NCBI GenBank assembly: GCA_002813285.1
Contig: PHTZ01000001.1
Span: 1,673,501-1,737,500 of the forward strand
Length of the DNA: 64,000 nucleotides
Direction: 5' to 3'
Source: Flavobacteriaceae bacterium MAR_2009_75
GTDB taxonomy: Bacteria; Bacteroidota; Bacteroidia; Flavobacteriales; Flavobacteriaceae
Part shown: positions 20,401 to 27,317 of the stretch, in pieces
Numbering within the stretch: the first letter of the stretch is position 1
Layout: the number at the start of each line of letters is the position of its first letter
Made by a program: the position numbers and the translations under genes
Notes under the pieces: model-generated
What the model was told of the DNA's origin: nothing
What the model saw: the letters and a program-made list of their open reading frames with translations, nothing else
The model's database searches: none

Positions 20401-21166
20401 TTACATACCCTAAACCACGCACAAAATACTCTACCTGATTAATCTCTAGCGTTTTGGCACCCACATCGCTATTGCATTCCTTAACGGCCTGAACAACTTC
20501 AGATAGCGACACGTTATATTGCCGCATTAATTCTGGATTCACATCTACTTGGTACTCTCTAACATACCCGCCAATTGAAGCTACCTCGGCAACTCCGGAA
20601 GCAGCGGACAAAGCATTTTTTACATAAAAATCTTGAGTACTACGAATTTCATGAAGATCCCAGCCACCTGTTACTTTGCCGTTTTCATCCCTTCCTTCTA
20701 AAGTGTACCAAAAAATCTGACCTAAAGCCGTCGCATCAGGACCAAGCTTGGGCTTGACATCGTTAGGCAATAGACTATTGGGCAGTGTATTTAGCTTTTC
20801 TAACAATCGACTTCTCGCCCAGTAGAATTCGACATCCTCTTCAAAAATTACATAAACACTGGAAAAGCCAAACATAGAGCTTGCCCTTACGGTTTTAACA
20901 CCCGCGACCCCCAACAAATGCGATGTAAGAGGGTACGTTATTTGATCTTCGATATCTTGCGGAGATCGCCCCTCCCATTTGGTATAAATAATCTGTTGGT
21001 TTTCTCCTATATCTGGTATGGCATCCACAGTTACAGGGTCTTTGGGCAAAAGAGAAAGTTTATTGTCGAATGGAGAATGTATTAGACCCCATACCAAGAA
21101 TAGTAGCAATAGAAAAAAGGCTACTATTTTATTTTCGATTAAAAATTTAATGCTCTTATCAAGCAT
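17468..21166 (-). CDS. cusA: CusA/CzcA family heavy-metal efflux RND transporter
   Basis: A 1232-residue proton-driven inner-membrane pump for heavy metals. Family marks include a long N-terminal TM, the porter sequences WEGRSPQDIEDQITYPL and MFGFSSVYVIFEED, the TM4 motif GTMVDMGIILSENI near residue 430 with the proton-relay Asp, and FMPSLDEGSFLLMPTSMPHA. The segment TRQVMLQTGMRAPIGIKVKG carries Met residues typical of the Cu/Ag type. At 1232 aa it is longer than the usual 1020-1050. The extra length includes a hydrophobic insertion of several TM helices around residues 530-660, between the two transporter halves. It is first in the cusA-cusB operon. Confidence 0.9.
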   Translation of the reverse strand: MLDKSIKFLIENKIVAFFLLLLFLVWGLIHSPFDNKLSLLPKDPVTVDAIPDIGENQQIIYTKWEGRSPQDIEDQITYPLTSHLLGVAGVKTVRASSMFGFSSVYVIFEEDVEFYWARSRLLEKLNTLPNSLLPNDVKPKLGPDATALGQIFWYTLEGRDENGKVTGGWDLHEIRSTQDFYVKNALSAASGVAEVASIGGYVREYQVDVNPELMRQYNVSLSEVVQAVKECNSDVGAKTLEINQVEYFVRGLGYVKNISDIENAEVRTEKFTPIRIKDVANVTMGPAERRGILDKEGAEVVGGVVVSRYGANPMKTITNVKRKIAEIANTLPNKTLKNGKKSQLTIIPFYDRTELVKETLGTLGNALTYELLITVLVVIVLLFNLRISALIAGLMPVAVLIVFIAMKLFNVDANIVALSGIAIAIGTMVDMGIILSENIARHLELRNSQGNIDAIVFEATKEVSGAILTAGLTTIISFIPVFTLSGAEGKLFSPLAFTKTAALTASMIIALFLIPPLAAYGLKKVTFKKNLTLVMGLILLLSGIIVISLGCIVGWVILGFGVINLFEKLSRLSTVKKDEYLRLWSVASLVFLLTYYWRPLGFINNLFFNLLFVVFSCATIFAIVHIYRKKYERILAWALANKLKFLCMPLALLVLGILILISSGKEFMPSLDEGSFLLMPTSMPHAGIAENQRVLKQLDMAVANLPEIETVIGKAGRSESALDPAPLSMYENMIFYKPEFILDDEGSPMSFKTNDKGFFETASGTFVDAGSGASKEMLIKHSAGEYYRNWRPEIRNKEDIWNAVISATSLPGVTSAPRLQPIETRQVMLQTGMRAPIGIKVKGKNLKNIETFALELELILKETEGVKAEAVYADRIVGKPYILLDIDRSKIARYGISVLDVQETIEIAIGGKVLAQTIEGRERYGIRVRYPREMRGSPEDLENIYVDVQNNTSVPISDFVTIAYEQGPQNIKSEDGFLVGYVLFDKLNDFSENKVIENAKISIEEKIKNGTLLIPENTSYQFTGTYENQLHAEKTLRFVVPLVLLAIFLILYLQFRSALTSLMVFTGVGVAFAGGFIMLWLYGQSWFLNFELSGTNFRDLFNVHPVNLSVAVWVGFIALFGIATDDGVVMATYLKQTFKKNRPSDIKSIRATVLEAGQMRIRPCLMTTATTLLALLPILTSTGRGSDVMIPMAIPCFGGMLVALITLFIVPVLYSWRMEKVLNSEQNKVVTV

Positions 21167-21421
21167 GTTCTCTTCTTTGCCTATTAGTGTTCTGCTTTTA
21201 CAAATGACCTAACACGTAACGTTTAAAAGTAATAAATGATTGTTTGGAAAGAGCAGCTATTTTTACGAAAAAGAAAAATACTAAAGTTTTTGGCCAATCT
21301 GAATTTAAAATGTTTTCTTCAAGATTTTATTGAAAAGTCTTTAGGCAATCAAAAAAAGATTAGTTCGATTATAAAGCCCAAAGATTAAACTTCTATAGAC
21401 ACTTATCTACTCTAAAACAAC

Positions 21422-21447
21422 AAAGCCTCAACGAACGTTGAGGCTTT
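21422..21447 (-). terminator. Terminator 3' of the tRNA-Asp fragment
   Basis: A perfect 11-bp stem (AAAGCCTCAAC / GTTGAGGCTTT) with a 4-nt GAAC loop, then a T-rich tract on the minus strand. It lies 4 bp past the tRNA-Asp 3' end (minus strand), where the native tRNA terminator would be. Copy 1 at 5.25 kb has no such hairpin. Confidence 0.7.
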
Positions 21448-21451
21448 GTTT

Positions 21452-21499
21452 GCGGTCTGGACGGGACTCGAACCCGCGACCCCCTGCGTGACAGGCAGG
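21452..21499 (-). other. ICE left attachment site: 3' part of tRNA-Asp (GTC)
   Basis: On the minus strand this reads as the 3' part of the anticodon arm (loop CTGTCAC, anticodon GTC), variable loop, T-arm and acceptor 3' strand of tRNA-Asp. The 5' half with the D-arm is absent; unrelated AT-rich DNA starts at 21500. It is therefore the displaced 3' copy left by site-specific integration, not a functional gene. Confidence 0.75.
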
Positions 21500-21612
21500 G
21501 GAATTTATTTATCATTTGATTTCATTTGGATTCTTTTATTTTGATAGTCAACATTTTATGAGTTTTCCCTTTTCATCTATCTTCTTTTGTTTTATCTTTA
21601 AAAGTGTATTTG

Positions 21613-21634
21613 TTGTACGGATGTTGTACGGATT
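21613..21634 (+). repeat. GTTGTACGGAT tandem repeat, possible integrase arm sites
   Basis: An 11-bp word repeated twice head to tail, 23 bp before the integrase start and about 110 bp inside the attachment site. Tyrosine recombinases of ICEs usually bind short direct repeats in this position. TTGTTGTAC also occurs at 5403-5411, inside copy 1 of the attachment site. Confidence 0.4.
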
Positions 21635-21657
21635 TAAATTCAAAATAACTATTAAAA

Positions 21658-22875
21658 ATGGCAGCCATAAAAATAGTTTTACAAAAAGTTCAAAGGGCAA
21701 ACGGAACCTATCCAATAAGACTTCGAGTTACTAAAAATAGGAAATCTAAATTCTTTAAAACTATTTTTTATGCATTACCAGAAGAGTTTGACGAAAGCGC
21801 AGAACAATTTACCAAGAAATATGCAAACCATGTTCAGTGCAATAGAGTACTTCTAAAGTTTAAGGATCGCGCTTTAAAAGTTTTTGCTGAACTTGAATAT
21901 AAAGATGAGAATTTTTCATTGTTAGCTTTTGAGAAAGCATTTTTATCTACGGCCAAACCAAAAGTGATCACAAGAAATTTCTTCTTTTTCTGGGATCAAA
22001 TAATTGAAGAATTAAATGAAGCCGGTAGAACTGGAGATGCAACCATTCACGATGAAAGTTTTAAAGCTCTCAAAAAATTCAATGGAAGTACCAATTTAGA
22101 ATTTGAGCAAATTACGCTAACGTATTTATCCAAGTATGAGGTTCATCTGCGCTCAAGGGGTGGCACCAATGGCGGAATTAGTATTCGTATGCGCAGTATA
22201 AGAATCATTTTCAACATTGCCATAGACCGTGGTATTACCAGTAAAGAATTATATCCCTTCAAAAAATATAAGATTTCTAAGCTAAAAAGTGATTCAAATA
22301 AGATTGCCTTGGATTATTTCGACGTGATGAAAATTATTCAATGGAAGCCCACAGAATACCCGCACCTTATCGATAGTCATAATTACTTCGTTTTTAGCTT
22401 TTATACACGCGGAATGAATTGGACAGATGAAATGCTATTAGAATGGTCTCAAATAGGACGCAAAAAGATTTTTTACACGCGTTCAAAGTCCAAGGGTAAC
22501 TTCAGCATAGCCATTCTTCCGCCAGTTCAGGCTATTCTTGACTATTATGAAGAAAACTCCCTTGATACTAAATATGTGTTCCCGATTCTATTAAGGGACG
22601 GCATGACACCAAAACAAATTGAGCATCGCAAGAAAAAGACCCGCAAAAAATACAATAAAGATTTAAAGGAAATCGCATTACACTGCGAAATCGATGCCAA
22701 GGTTACGAGCTATGTAGCTAGGCATAGTTTTGCAAATTCTTTAAAGCAAATGGGAGTTGCCACTGATGTCATTAGTGAAGCACTTGGGCATAGCGATATT
22801 AAAGTTACACAAGGTTATTTAAAAAGTCTTGAGAACTCGGTTTTGGACAATGCAGCAGCATCCTTGGTCCTATAA
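21658..22875 (+). CDS. int: Tyrosine recombinase/integrase of the ICE
   Basis: A 405-residue site-specific recombinase that integrates and excises the element. It has an N-terminal arm-binding domain (about 1-95, VQRANGTYPIRLRVTKNRKSKFF), a SAM-like core-binding domain (about 105-205) and a catalytic domain (about 215-400). Visible catalytic residues are R251 (FYTRGMNWTDEM), R355 (SYVARHSF), H378 (LGHSD) and Y387. Tyr replaces the first His of the usual HxxR box, as is common in Bacteroidota integrases. The start ATG at 21658 sits close to the attachment site. The length is standard for this family. Confidence 0.95.
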   Translation: MAAIKIVLQKVQRANGTYPIRLRVTKNRKSKFFKTIFYALPEEFDESAEQFTKKYANHVQCNRVLLKFKDRALKVFAELEYKDENFSLLAFEKAFLSTAKPKVITRNFFFFWDQIIEELNEAGRTGDATIHDESFKALKKFNGSTNLEFEQITLTYLSKYEVHLRSRGGTNGGISIRMRSIRIIFNIAIDRGITSKELYPFKKYKISKLKSDSNKIALDYFDVMKIIQWKPTEYPHLIDSHNYFVFSFYTRGMNWTDEMLLEWSQIGRKKIFYTRSKSKGNFSIAILPPVQAILDYYEENSLDTKYVFPILLRDGMTPKQIEHRKKKTRKKYNKDLKEIALHCEIDAKVTSYVARHSFANSLKQMGVATDVISEALGHSDIKVTQGYLKSLENSVLDNAAASLVL

Positions 22876-23364
22876 TAAAAACTGAAGCTTCGGAATTTAG
22901 AAGCTAAATTATTGCTGAGTATCTTGAAATATCATCTAGACATGCAGGCAAAAGCGGGGCTAGAAATAACTCAAAAAATTCGCCCCGCTCATTCCTCAAC
23001 TCTTATTCAAGATACGCCCATGCCTTTGGAAACCTTCGCAAAAGAGGGTGTAAAACTACCTTTTTCTTCCTTCCCCCTATCCACAAAAAAGCGCCCGATA
23101 GGGCGCTAGATTCCATTACTAAAAATTGTTTTTGCTTATGTGTTTTTAAACTAAGTTCTGATTAGGTTGGATTGTACATTTTACTAGTTTAAAAGGAATT
23201 ATTACTTAAAAATTATTTTAGAAAACAGTTCCGTAAAAGGTGAATTAACCAAACTATCAAAAAGAACGACAAATGGAACTGAAAACGAATATTTTAATTA
23301 AGCGTTCGGGTAGTTCCGTTATTTGGCCGTTATAACGAACTCAATATATGACTCGTTGGCCATT
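22876..23364. other. Gene-free region between integrase and the M23 operon, with two hairpins
   Basis: No convincing gene; a 65-codon frame at 22912 has no family features. It holds an 8-bp GC-rich inverted repeat (AGCGGGGC at 22953-22960, GCCCCGCT at 22982-22989, 21-nt loop) in AT-rich DNA, and the terminator at 23090-23107. A small RNA here is possible but unsupported otherwise. Confidence 0.35.
23090..23107 (-). terminator. Terminator of the minus-strand M23 operon
   Basis: A 7-bp stem AGCGCCC/GGGCGCT with loop GATA. On the minus strand it is followed by a run of six T (complement of 23084-23089). It is placed to end the transcript of the three minus-strand genes to its right. Confidence 0.65.
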
Positions 23365-23784
23365 TTAAATATCGGGCTCTAGAGACGATTTGGATAAGAA
23401 GATTTGGTCTTTGTTTTTAATAACTATTTTATCGATACTACCAGAACCCTCAAACTTATATCGTATTCCAGAAATGCTTTTAGGTTCAAAAGCACTAAGG
23501 TTTTTTGTATATGTAGTTATGACCATTACAATGGAATCCGGAGTATAGAAAGAACTGAGCGATCTGCTTTTAAGACTGGCAATGATGGTTTGGGCATACT
23601 CCTTGCCATAATACTCTTCGAGTTTGCGATTTAAAACGTGTCTGTATTTTTCATTTTTTAAGATGTCGAAAATATTTCCGAACCCCGGATTATTAATAAA
23701 AAAATGAGGTTCCGACTCGGAGCTATGCAGTGCGTCTATAGTCCGGACTATAAAGTCCAGATACTTTCTTTTCGAGTATTTCAT
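23365..23784 (-). CDS. Hypothetical ICE protein (139 aa)
   Basis: Not recognised. A soluble, charged protein without signal peptide or membrane segment. The N-terminus is Lys/Arg-rich (MKYSKRKYLDFIVRTID) and the centre looks helical. It is the last gene of the minus-strand operon after the M23 peptidase and the 422-residue unknown. Its start codon directly follows the leader motif AATATTCCTTAACTCAC, also seen before other ICE genes, so it may be expressed separately under shared control. Confidence 0.6.
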   Translation of the reverse strand: MKYSKRKYLDFIVRTIDALHSSESEPHFFINNPGFGNIFDILKNEKYRHVLNRKLEEYYGKEYAQTIIASLKSRSLSSFYTPDSIVMVITTYTKNLSAFEPKSISGIRYKFEGSGSIDKIVIKNKDQIFLSKSSLEPDI

Positions 23785-23807
23785 GAGTGAGTGAGTTAAG
23801 GAATATT
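23785..23807 (-). promoter_or_regulatory. ICE leader motif, copy 1
   Basis: On the minus strand this reads AATATTCCTTAACTCAC followed by TCACTC and the ATG of the 139-residue gene. The same word stands before genes at 27318 and 30055 (see those entries). Its position just 5' of start codons suggests a translation or transcription control site. Confidence 0.5.
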
Positions 23808-23815
23808 GGTTTGTT

Positions 23816-25084
23816 CTATAGTCGCATCTGGTTTGTATTTCTTCTAGTATTGCTTTCTATTACTTGTCTTTCCGTAGGCCCGAAATTTTTACTTTCGGAA
23901 TACTGTTGGCGGATATACTTAGAAACTTCTTGCGTAATCGGCCTAAAATGCAGTTCGTCCGAATCTTTTTTTGTTTCGGCAAAATGCCATTTTCCCGATT
24001 TGTAATGCTTTTTAAGAAATCCCCTTTTACTTTGTGATTGAAGATGGATAGCATCTTTCTCTACGAAAAAGTTCTTTTTCATAATGACCTCTTTACAGAG
24101 GTAATATTTGACTTTCATTGGCAATTCTGATGTTTTTATGATGCTATCGTATCTTACCCATTGCGTTGCCGATAGTGTTGGGTCTTCAAGATTTCGGCCA
24201 ATATGGAGTACGCCGTCCTTGACACCAAGTTTCAAATCGAACTTCAGATGAGCAATGAGTTCGATTTGACTATCTAAAAAGAGTTGTTTGAATTCCCCTA
24301 TGGTAAAATATCGGGTTTCGGGTTTCGGCGCTATTTTCAAAAAAGACTGAAAGGATAAATAATGACTGTTCGCTTCCGATAGGGTTGCAATGGATACAGG
24401 TTTATCCTGAAAATGCAGCCTGAATTGTTTGCCGATATAGATTTTTGGATGCTCAAGCACTGATTCGGTCGGTTCGAGTACACTTTTAATTAAATATTTA
24501 TTGCCTTGAAAGACGTGAGAAACACATTGGTTATACGTTAGGTACACTTGTTTCGAATCTGCTGTTTTTTGCAGACCGGTTATTTCATTCCCAGAGTACG
24601 AGTGTTCCAATCTTAGGTTATCTGTTTCGTTAGGATGGATGCGGGACGTAAATTGAACTAGTTCGATCAAGTCAAGAACCTTCCATTTTGGTATGTTTTC
24701 ATGATTGTTATAGGCCACGTTGAAGGTCTGTTGTTCGCGATTATATCCTATCTGTAATTGGGCACGAAGGACTTCCCCATCCATGATTTTGAGAGTTCCA
24801 ATGGGCATTATTTTGGCATTAAGGTCTAGCAGCCGCTGCTTTTCCCTTTGTTGGGCAAGCTTTTTTTTGAGGTCTACCTCGATGTAGCCGTTTTGGGCCA
24901 GTTGCAATTTTTTAAGATAGTTCAGTCTTTTCAGATCGGTAACACTTTCGCTATCGCCATATTCCATAATCTCAAATTCCCTGAAATCGGTATCAGCAGC
25001 TTTATCATATAGATTCATTAATGTATGAACTATGCTATTGGCTTTTCTGAACGAACTTCGAATGTTTTTTTTCTTCTGTACCAT
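23816..25084 (-). CDS. Hypothetical ICE protein (422 aa)
   Basis: Not recognised. No signal peptide or TM segment. The N-terminus is strongly basic (MVQKKKNIRSSFRKAN), followed by a helical stretch with many Lys/Gln (about 68-98, KKKLAQQREKQRLLDL) that could be a short coiled coil. It starts 6 bp after the M23 peptidase stop, so the two are co-transcribed. Position in the element suggests a role in conjugation or cell-envelope handling, but nothing in the sequence shows a reaction. Confidence 0.65.
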   Translation of the reverse strand: MVQKKKNIRSSFRKANSIVHTLMNLYDKAADTDFREFEIMEYGDSESVTDLKRLNYLKKLQLAQNGYIEVDLKKKLAQQREKQRLLDLNAKIMPIGTLKIMDGEVLRAQLQIGYNREQQTFNVAYNNHENIPKWKVLDLIELVQFTSRIHPNETDNLRLEHSYSGNEITGLQKTADSKQVYLTYNQCVSHVFQGNKYLIKSVLEPTESVLEHPKIYIGKQFRLHFQDKPVSIATLSEANSHYLSFQSFLKIAPKPETRYFTIGEFKQLFLDSQIELIAHLKFDLKLGVKDGVLHIGRNLEDPTLSATQWVRYDSIIKTSELPMKVKYYLCKEVIMKKNFFVEKDAIHLQSQSKRGFLKKHYKSGKWHFAETKKDSDELHFRPITQEVSKYIRQQYSESKNFGPTERQVIESNTRRNTNQMRL

Positions 25085-25090
25085 ATCGTG

Positions 25091-25906
25091 TTATCTTTTG
25101 AAAAGGTTTTTATAAATTTTTCTTTTGAGGTTCAAGGAGTAGAGAGGATCTATCTTGGCTCCATTTTTAACTACTTCATAGTGCAGATGAAACCCTTTGG
25201 AACTACCGGTATTACCAACAGTTCCAATAAGCTCGTGTTGGGCCAATGTCTGTCCTTCGCTGACAAGCACTCTGTTCAAATGGCCATATAGTGTCTCGAA
25301 TCCAAAACGGTGTTTAATAATAATATGGGTACCATATCCTTTTTGGGAATAGGTAATGGAGAGAACTGTCCCCGACGCCGAGGCATAGACATATTTATCC
25401 GTAGCAGCTGCTAGGTCGATCCCGAAATGTTTTTTCTTTTTTTGTGAAATGGGATGTTGTCGCACGCCGTATTTACTAGAAAGCCGATAGTCCCATTTTT
25501 CCAAAGGAACGGTAGAAGGTATTTGCTCCAATATCTTAGGCGCATATTGTAGATAAGGTTCCAATGAGGGGATATAGGAGTAATCTGGGATTTGATATAA
25601 ATAGGCGACCAGCTTTTCCTCGATATTTCGCAATAGCTGTTCGCGTTCCTTGTCCATAACAATGGTGTCATTCATTGCGGAATTAAGGTTTGATTCCAAC
25701 TGTCTTCCATAGCCATCCATGGCAACTGAAGTTTCTTCCAAACTGTCATTCCATACCTTAGAAATAGGACTATATAGGTAATAAAAGGTCAATAGCAGTA
25801 GGAATCCAATAGTGCCAAGCTGTTTCTTAGATATTGATTTTAAGCGTTTTAAGAACCACAGAGGTGTATTTTTTCTAAAAAATGTTGCTATTTCAAAACT
25901 TTTCAT
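25091..25906 (-). CDS. Membrane-anchored M23 family peptidoglycan endopeptidase
   Basis: A zinc metallopeptidase of the LytM type. It has an N-terminal cytoplasmic tail, one TM helix (about 31-47), a helical linker and a C-terminal M23 domain (about 140-255). The metal and catalytic residues are intact: H160-F-G-I-D164, H209 (YGHL) and H240-L-H242. In a conjugative element it most likely opens the cell wall locally for the transfer channel, which is inference. It is first in a three-gene minus-strand operon and divergent from the TOPRIM-like gene, with a symmetrical promoter region between them. Confidence 0.85.
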   Translation of the reverse strand: MKSFEIATFFRKNTPLWFLKRLKSISKKQLGTIGFLLLLTFYYLYSPISKVWNDSLEETSVAMDGYGRQLESNLNSAMNDTIVMDKEREQLLRNIEEKLVAYLYQIPDYSYIPSLEPYLQYAPKILEQIPSTVPLEKWDYRLSSKYGVRQHPISQKKKKHFGIDLAAATDKYVYASASGTVLSITYSQKGYGTHIIIKHRFGFETLYGHLNRVLVSEGQTLAQHELIGTVGNTGSSKGFHLHYEVVKNGAKIDPLYSLNLKRKIYKNLFKR

Positions 25907-25934
25907 ATATTTGCTATGTTATATGCAAATATAT
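25885..25934. promoter_or_regulatory. Divergent promoter/operator between M23 and TOPRIM-like genes
   Basis: A perfect 10-bp inverted repeat (ATATATTTGC at 25905-25914, GCAAATATAT at 25925-25934, 10-bp spacer). Each arm contains TATATTTG, a match to the Bacteroidota -7 box TAnnTTTG, one per strand. On the plus strand a TTG lies 18 bp upstream (25885-25887), near the expected -33. I found no equally good -33 on the minus strand. The symmetry also fits an operator for a dimeric repressor. Confidence 0.45.
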
Positions 25935-25969
25935 ATTTTATTTACAAATATGAAAGAAAACAACAGTTT

Positions 25970-26797
25970 ATGATCAATACATGGCTGACAGAAGATTACC
26001 GAATTCATCTTCCAAAACTCTTTGAGCAGTTGGGTTATATCTGTTCCGCTTCAGAAAAAACACATTGCATCTATACCCGTAAAAAGGAACGCTGTGTAGT
26101 TGTTCAGACCGATGAGGGATATCGGTTCTACAAAGTACAGCAGCCTGAGATAAAATTGTCGGCTTCCCATTTGATTATTGAGCATGTCTCAAAAATCGAA
26201 GGATCGAACAAAGAAACTGTTTGGGACAAAGTAGATGCCTATTATCAAAAGGTCTTGGAAACCAAAAAATTGTTGATCGGTACGGAAAATTCGAAAATGG
26301 AAATAGTAGATGAGAACTTTAATCATTTTCATAACTATTCATTTCCGCTAAGTATCCACCAAGAGGGCTTATATGCCAATATGGAGAAGATGATACCTTT
26401 TCAAGACAGAATCTTTGAAGATGAGGATGGCAAGGTACTCTTTCCGTTATATAACCTTCAAAATGAGAACTGTGGATTTTTTGTGGATAATACCCCTGAA
26501 ACAACGGCTTATAAAGAGTCTTCAGCGAAAAATGCAATTTGGTATTCCAAAATTCCGGATTCTATTGATTGGTTGGTAGTTTTTAAGGATCCAAAGGAAG
26601 CATTGGCATTCCATAAAAAGTTCCGATTGGAAAATGTGGTGTATTTGGCCCTCAGCGCTATCAATTATGAGACTACGAAAATCCTATACCAAATACAGCA
26701 ATCCGTTAAGGTCAAAAAAATCATTTTGACGTTTACAGGCAGAAAAAAAAATAGAGGGTTATTTACGAGATCTGAATTTCTTATCCTTTATGGATGA
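25970..26797 (+). CDS. TOPRIM-like ICE protein, N-terminal part (possible frameshift at its end)
   Basis: A protein of about 275 residues typical in position of Bacteroidota ICE DNA-processing regions. The segment WLVVFKDPKEALAFHKKF ... NVVYLALSAIN ... VKKIILTFTGRKK resembles a TOPRIM-like fold; this is a weak call. I start at 25970 (MINTWLTEDYR), because the ATG at 25916 would leave no room for the divergent promoter. Near the end a run of nine A (26743-26751) changes frame. The +1 frame reads on without a stop (...IEGYLRDLNFLSF) into the next gene, so the two are probably one protein of about 407 residues, split by a real mutation, a sequence error or slippage. Confidence 0.6.
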   Translation: MINTWLTEDYRIHLPKLFEQLGYICSASEKTHCIYTRKKERCVVVQTDEGYRFYKVQQPEIKLSASHLIIEHVSKIEGSNKETVWDKVDAYYQKVLETKKLLIGTENSKMEIVDENFNHFHNYSFPLSIHQEGLYANMEKMIPFQDRIFEDEDGKVLFPLYNLQNENCGFFVDNTPETTAYKESSAKNAIWYSKIPDSIDWLVVFKDPKEALAFHKKFRLENVVYLALSAINYETTKILYQIQQSVKVKKIILTFTGRKKNRGLFTRSEFLILYG

Positions 26798-27194
26798 ATC
26801 CAATTTTAATCTATCGGTCAAGGAACAAGATATTTTGGTGCGATTCCGTATAGGGGAAGAAAAATCGTTTTTGAATTTTTTCAATAGCACGAAGACCTTC
26901 AATCAGGGATTGGCGAAGAGCTTTTTAAAGTACAACAAGGTTATCGATCAGAACAGGATCAATGAGCAAAGCGTCATGGTCGCCAAGGTGGATGAAGATA
27001 TCAAAGTCCGGATTCCCTTAGAGGTCAACGCCATCAGGTTTTTCGTTTGGTCGTATTATAAGAATTATTTAAACAAAACCATAGATATACTGAAACCCGT
27101 TCAGCCCAATTGGTATCTGGAATGGGAATCGACTCAAAGTATTTCTTTAAAGGGAAAGGAGGTGCAGTTGAAGGATTACAGAATAGCGTTATAA
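26790..27194 (+). CDS. C-terminal part of the split TOPRIM-like ICE protein
   Basis: A 134-residue frame whose reading extends upstream without a stop through the A9 run into the preceding gene. The sequence is helical and charged (FLNFFNSTKTFNQGLAKSFLKYNKV) with a conserved-looking WYLEWEST near the end. No separate ribosome site is evident before ATG 26790, which lies inside the upstream gene by 8 bp. I read it as the natural C-terminus of that gene, but an independent small protein cannot be excluded. Confidence 0.55.
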   Translation: MDESNFNLSVKEQDILVRFRIGEEKSFLNFFNSTKTFNQGLAKSFLKYNKVIDQNRINEQSVMVAKVDEDIKVRIPLEVNAIRFFVWSYYKNYLNKTIDILKPVQPNWYLEWESTQSISLKGKEVQLKDYRIAL

Positions 27195-27196
27195 AA

Positions 27197-27224
27197 GGAA
27201 AAAGAGGGCTCCCCCTCTCTTTCC
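27197..27224 (+). terminator. Stable hairpin after the split TOPRIM-like gene
   Basis: A 12-bp stem with one mismatch (GGAAAAAGAGGG at 27197-27208, CCCTCTCTTTCC at 27213-27224) and a 4-nt CTCC loop, starting 2 bp after the stop. No T run follows, so it may be an attenuator or processing hairpin instead of a strong terminator. Confidence 0.5.
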
Positions 27225-27226
27225 GT

Positions 27227-27317
27227 AATATTCCTTAACTCACAAATCACTCCTGATTTGTAAAGTTATTCAAAGTTAAACAAATAAATATTCCTTAACA
27301 ATTTTAAATCACTCACA
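27227..27317 (+). promoter_or_regulatory. Leader with two copies of the ICE motif around a hairpin
   Basis: AATATTCCTTAACTCAC at 27227-27243, then a 7-bp hairpin (CAAATCA/TGATTTG, 27243-27260, loop CTCC), then AATATTCCTTAACA at 27287-27300 followed by AAATCACTCACA and the ATG at 27318. Duplication of the motif around a hairpin points to post-transcriptional or repressor control. This is an inference. Confidence 0.5.

Larger units (their letters stand above)
5246..21451. mobile_element. Putative degenerate genomic island between two tRNA-Asp 3'-end fragments
   Basis: The segment runs from the tRNA-Asp fragment at 5246-5290 to the one at 21452-21499. Both are in the same orientation and are identical over the first 38 bp (43 of 45 bases over the longer match). 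It carries the FG-GAP/ASPIC, SusD, SusC, CusB and CusA genes but no visible integrase. The simplest reading is an older element in the same tRNA site followed by a second insertion (the ICE). The order of events and the origin of the cargo are inference. Confidence 0.4.

Noticed and set aside
21452-21499. Functional tRNA-Asp gene
   Set aside because: Only the 3' half is present; unrelated AT-rich sequence replaces the 5' half.
22912-23109. 65-codon frame after the integrase
   Set aside because: It spans two hairpins and has no start signal or family features.
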